Part shown: positions 6,374 through 8,157 of the stretch, piece after piece
How positions within the stretch are numbered: the first letter of the stretch is position 1
How the letters are laid out: every line of letters starts with the position of its first letter
Source: Verrucomicrobiota bacterium
GTDB taxonomy: Bacteria; Verrucomicrobiota; Verrucomicrobiia; Chthoniobacterales; JAFAMB01
Length of the DNA: 8,157 bases
Reading direction: 5' to 3'
Assembly: GCA_019242435.1 (NCBI GenBank)
Contig: JAFAVN010000458.1
Location: 1 to 8,157 of the forward strand
Position numbers and translations under genes: made by a program
Notes under the pieces: model-generated
Told to the model about the DNA's origin: nothing
The model's database searches: none
The model's input: the letters and a program-made list of their open reading frames with translations, nothing else

Positions 6374-6423
6374 CAATCTTAACAAGTTCCTTCGACTGGT
6401 CCCCTGCTTGGAGGCCTTGATCT

Positions 6424-6460
6424 TAGGTCTGAGTCTCGGATTATCCGGGATTCAGACCTA
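6424..6460 (+). promoter_or_regulatory. Long 17-bp hairpin upstream of pnp, candidate RNase III site
   Basis: TAGGTCTGA (6424-6432) pairs perfectly with TCAGACCTA (6452-6460). The stem continues inward for eight more pairs, including two G-U wobbles, to a three-base loop TTA (6441-6443). Beyond one mismatch, two further pairs are possible (6421-6422 with 6462-6463). There is no T-tract. In E. coli a stem in the pnp leader is cut by RNase III and PNPase then represses its own mRNA. This hairpin ends 46 bases before the pnp ATG and could play the same part, which is inference. Confidence 0.55.
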
Positions 6461-6484
6461 CGAGCAATGGCCCGCGTAGTCGAT

Positions 6485-6509
6485 CATTCGAAGGTTCAAT
6501 TTCGAAATG
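6485..6509 (+). promoter_or_regulatory. Hairpin enclosing the pnp start codon
   Basis: CATTCGAA (6485-6492) can pair with TTCGAAATG (6501-6509) as eight base pairs with one bulged A, around an 8-base loop. The 3' arm ends in the pnp ATG itself. The only Shine-Dalgarno-like word, AAGG (6491-6494), lies at the stem/loop edge and is 12 bases from the ATG. Folding would limit initiation. The stem is AT-rich and weak, so the effect may be small or depend on temperature or binding protein. Confidence 0.4.
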
Positions 6510-8157
6510 ATAGCTAAAGTCTCAAAAACAATCGGCTCGGGTGATCTCACCATCGAGACCGGCAAACTGGCAAAATTGGCTGATGGTTCCGTCACGGTAC
6601 GTTCCGGAGAAACCTTAATCCTGGTTGCGGCTGTATCCGCGACCGAGGTAAAGGAAGGCCAAGATTTTTTCCCGCTTACTGTTGACTACCGGGAGAAAGC
6701 GGCAGCGGTCGGTAAATTCCCAGGTGGTTACTTCAAGCGAGAAGGCCGACCGACGGAAAAGGAAACTCTGACATCGCGCATGACGGACCGCCCACTGCGG
6801 CCGTTATTCCCCAAAGGATACTTTTATGACACCCAGGTGATCAGCGTCCTGTTAAGTGCGGACGGCGAGAATGATCCGGATATTCTCAGCATCAACGGAG
6901 CGTCTGCCGCTCTCTGCGTCTCCGACATTCCGTTTGCCGGGCCGATCGGTGCCGTGCGCATAGGCCGGGTTGATGGACAATTCGTAGTCAATCCGACGCA
7001 CAGCCAAAGGCAGCTGAGCGATCTCGATCTCGTGTACGTGGGAAATCAGACGGACGTGGTGATGATCGAAGGTTCGGCTGATGAGATTTCCGAGGAGGAA
7101 TTCATCAAGGCCCTCGATTTTGCGCAGGGATTCGTTCGAGAAATCATCGCCATGCAGAATGAGCTCACAGCGACAGCCGGGAAAACGAAGCGGCAACCCG
7201 AACTTCTGACGGTCCGCGACGAGCTCCTGGAGATCGCCTACCAAGTCGCTGGTGACCGGATCGAAGCTGCTCTGTACACCCAGGGCAAGGTTGCTCGCAA
7301 TAAAGCGGTGATGGCGCTTAGCTCGGAAGTCAAAGAAGCCGTCCTTGCGAAATATCCGGATGCTACTCCTTTCGAAATCTCGCAGGCATTCGATTACCTG
7401 CAGAAGAAGGCATTTCGTATCACTACCCTTGACCGGAAAACGCGTTGCGATGGTCGTGGCTTCCTTGATATCCGCCCATTGACTGCTGAGGTTGGGCTAT
7501 TGCCTCGGTCGCACGGGTCCGCATTATTCCAGCGTGGTGAAACCCAGGCGGTAGCGTTGGCGACGCTGGCTTCTTCCGAAGAGGCACAAATGCTCGATGC
7601 GTACACCGGTGGCGAACTCAGTAAGCGGTTCATTCTGCACTATAATTTCCCGCCCTTTAGCGTCGGCGAAACCGGCCGGGTAGGCAGTACCAGCCGTCGT
7701 GAGATCGGCCATGGTGCATTGGCGGAGCGTTCGATCGCACCCGTGATTCCGTCTGAAACCGCTTTCCCGTACGCTATTCGGGTGAGCAGTGAAGTCATGG
7801 AATCAAACGGCTCAACCTCGATGGCCACCGTGTGTGCCGGCGTGATGGCACTCATGGACGCCGGAGTGCCTATTAGAAAACCGGTGGGGGGAATTTCGGT
7901 CGGTTTGGTGACGGAGTATGAAGGTGAGTCGTTGAAGCGATACGCGACCTTGACCGACATCATCGGGTCCGAAGACCATTTTGGAGACATGGACTTCAAA
8001 CTTTGTGGAACCAGGGAGGGCATCACCGGCTTTCAACTCGACCTGAAGTTGCCGGGGATTTCTAATGCCATCATGACCGAGGCCATCCATCAGGCGCGTG
8101 ATGCTCGGATGAAAGTCTTGGACGTGATGCACGAAGCGATCACCGCGCCGCGCAAGG
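6507..8157 (+). CDS. pnp: Polyribonucleotide nucleotidyltransferase (PNPase), 3' end outside window
   Basis: PNPase is a trimeric phosphorolytic 3'-5' exoribonuclease of mRNA decay, releasing nucleoside diphosphates. The frame runs from ATG 6507 open to the window end: 550 codons of about 700. The first RNase PH-like core carries FPGGYFKREGRP (71-82) and RPLRPLF (95-101). The second, catalytic core carries GSTSMA (435-440) and EDHFGDMDFK, whose Asp490, Asp496 and Lys498 match E. coli Asp486, Asp492 and Lys494. The linker between cores contains CDGRG, typical of the second core's start, and GSTSRREIGHGALAERSI follows. The KH and S1 RNA-binding domains would lie just beyond the window edge. rpsO upstream is the conserved partner. 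The start has only a weak AAGG word before it and lies within a possible hairpin. No frameshift was seen. Confidence 0.97.
   Translation, partial: MIAKVSKTIGSGDLTIETGKLAKLADGSVTVRSGETLILVAAVSATEVKEGQDFFPLTVDYREKAAAVGKFPGGYFKREGRPTEKETLTSRMTDRPLRPLFPKGYFYDTQVISVLLSADGENDPDILSINGASAALCVSDIPFAGPIGAVRIGRVDGQFVVNPTHSQRQLSDLDLVYVGNQTDVVMIEGSADEISEEEFIKALDFAQGFVREIIAMQNELTATAGKTKRQPELLTVRDELLEIAYQVAGDRIEAALYTQGKVARNKAVMALSSEVKEAVLAKYPDATPFEISQAFDYLQKKAFRITTLDRKTRCDGRGFLDIRPLTAEVGLLPRSHGSALFQRGETQAVALATLASSEEAQMLDAYTGGELSKRFILHYNFPPFSVGETGRVGSTSRREIGHGALAERSIAPVIPSETAFPYAIRVSSEVMESNGSTSMATVCAGVMALMDAGVPIRKPVGGISVGLVTEYEGESLKRYATLTDIIGSEDHFGDMDFKLCGTREGITGFQLDLKLPGISNAIMTEAIHQARDARMKVLDVMHEAITAPRK

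Larger units (their letters stand above)
6124..6506 (+). other. rpsO-pnp spacer, apparently structured leader RNA
   Basis: The 383 bases between rpsO and pnp contain no gene I can support. They hold several potential RNA hairpins: AATAC/GTATT (6243-6247 with 6275-6279) enclosing CGGT/ACCG (6261-6264 with 6270-6273); GCATGG/CCATGC (6285-6290 with 6305-6310); a 9-bp tetraloop hairpin (6352-6373); a 17-bp hairpin (6424-6460); and one enclosing the pnp start (6485-6509). A 7-bp stem with one G-U pair, GCGAAAG/TTTTCGC (6114-6120 with 6127-6133), spans the rpsO stop. None has a convincing T-tract, so cotranscription of rpsO and pnp is likely. I recognise no known riboswitch. Confidence 0.5.

Noticed and set aside
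6107..6385. Minus-strand open frame in the rpsO-pnp spacer
   Set aside because: No recognisable features and it overlaps the rpsO end; likely chance.
6165..6479. Open frame of 104 codons (and an overlapping one at 6169-6420) between rpsO and pnp
   Set aside because: No recognisable domain, no start signal, odd composition, and it covers the hairpin-rich spacer whose stems constrain the sequence.

Overview
The window is bacterial chromosome of moderate GC, almost all coding on the + strand. It most resembles a Verrucomicrobiota-like soil or freshwater bacterium. That placement is tentative. It rests on the PNPase and S15 sequence style as I recall it, the near absence of Shine-Dalgarno sequences, and spacers made of TTCGAA-rich and GCGTTTGGCG-rich repeats. 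No phylogeny was run.

Layout: (1) 1-1960 is the end of a branched-chain amino acid ABC transporter operon: the LivM permease C-terminus, then LivG, then LivF. The first two genes share one base; LivF follows after a 158-bp gap holding an AT-rich inverted repeat. (2) 1961-2373 has no credible gene. It is a compound inverted repeat of about 370 bp with a tandem repeat, heptamer repeats at both edges and two mirror-image REP-like hairpins. (3) 2374-4365 is a complete UvrD/PcrA/Rep-family DNA helicase, followed by a terminator-like hairpin. (4) 4441-5762 is a translationally coupled pair: a type III polyketide synthase/KAS III-like condensing enzyme with a Cys-His-Asn triad, and a small acyl carrier protein. 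(5) 5863-8157 is the classic rpsO-pnp pair, with pnp cut by the window end. Its 383-bp spacer holds several hairpins, including a 17-bp stem upstream of pnp and a hairpin enclosing the pnp start codon.

How the genes work together: LivM/G/F would form the membrane and ATPase part of an amino acid importer whose binding protein and second permease must lie upstream or elsewhere. The condensing enzyme and carrier protein probably act together on carrier-bound acyl chains, and are the best candidate for an undescribed pathway here. S15 and PNPase are core translation and RNA-decay functions, and the spacer structure suggests post-transcriptional control as known for pnp in Escherichia coli.
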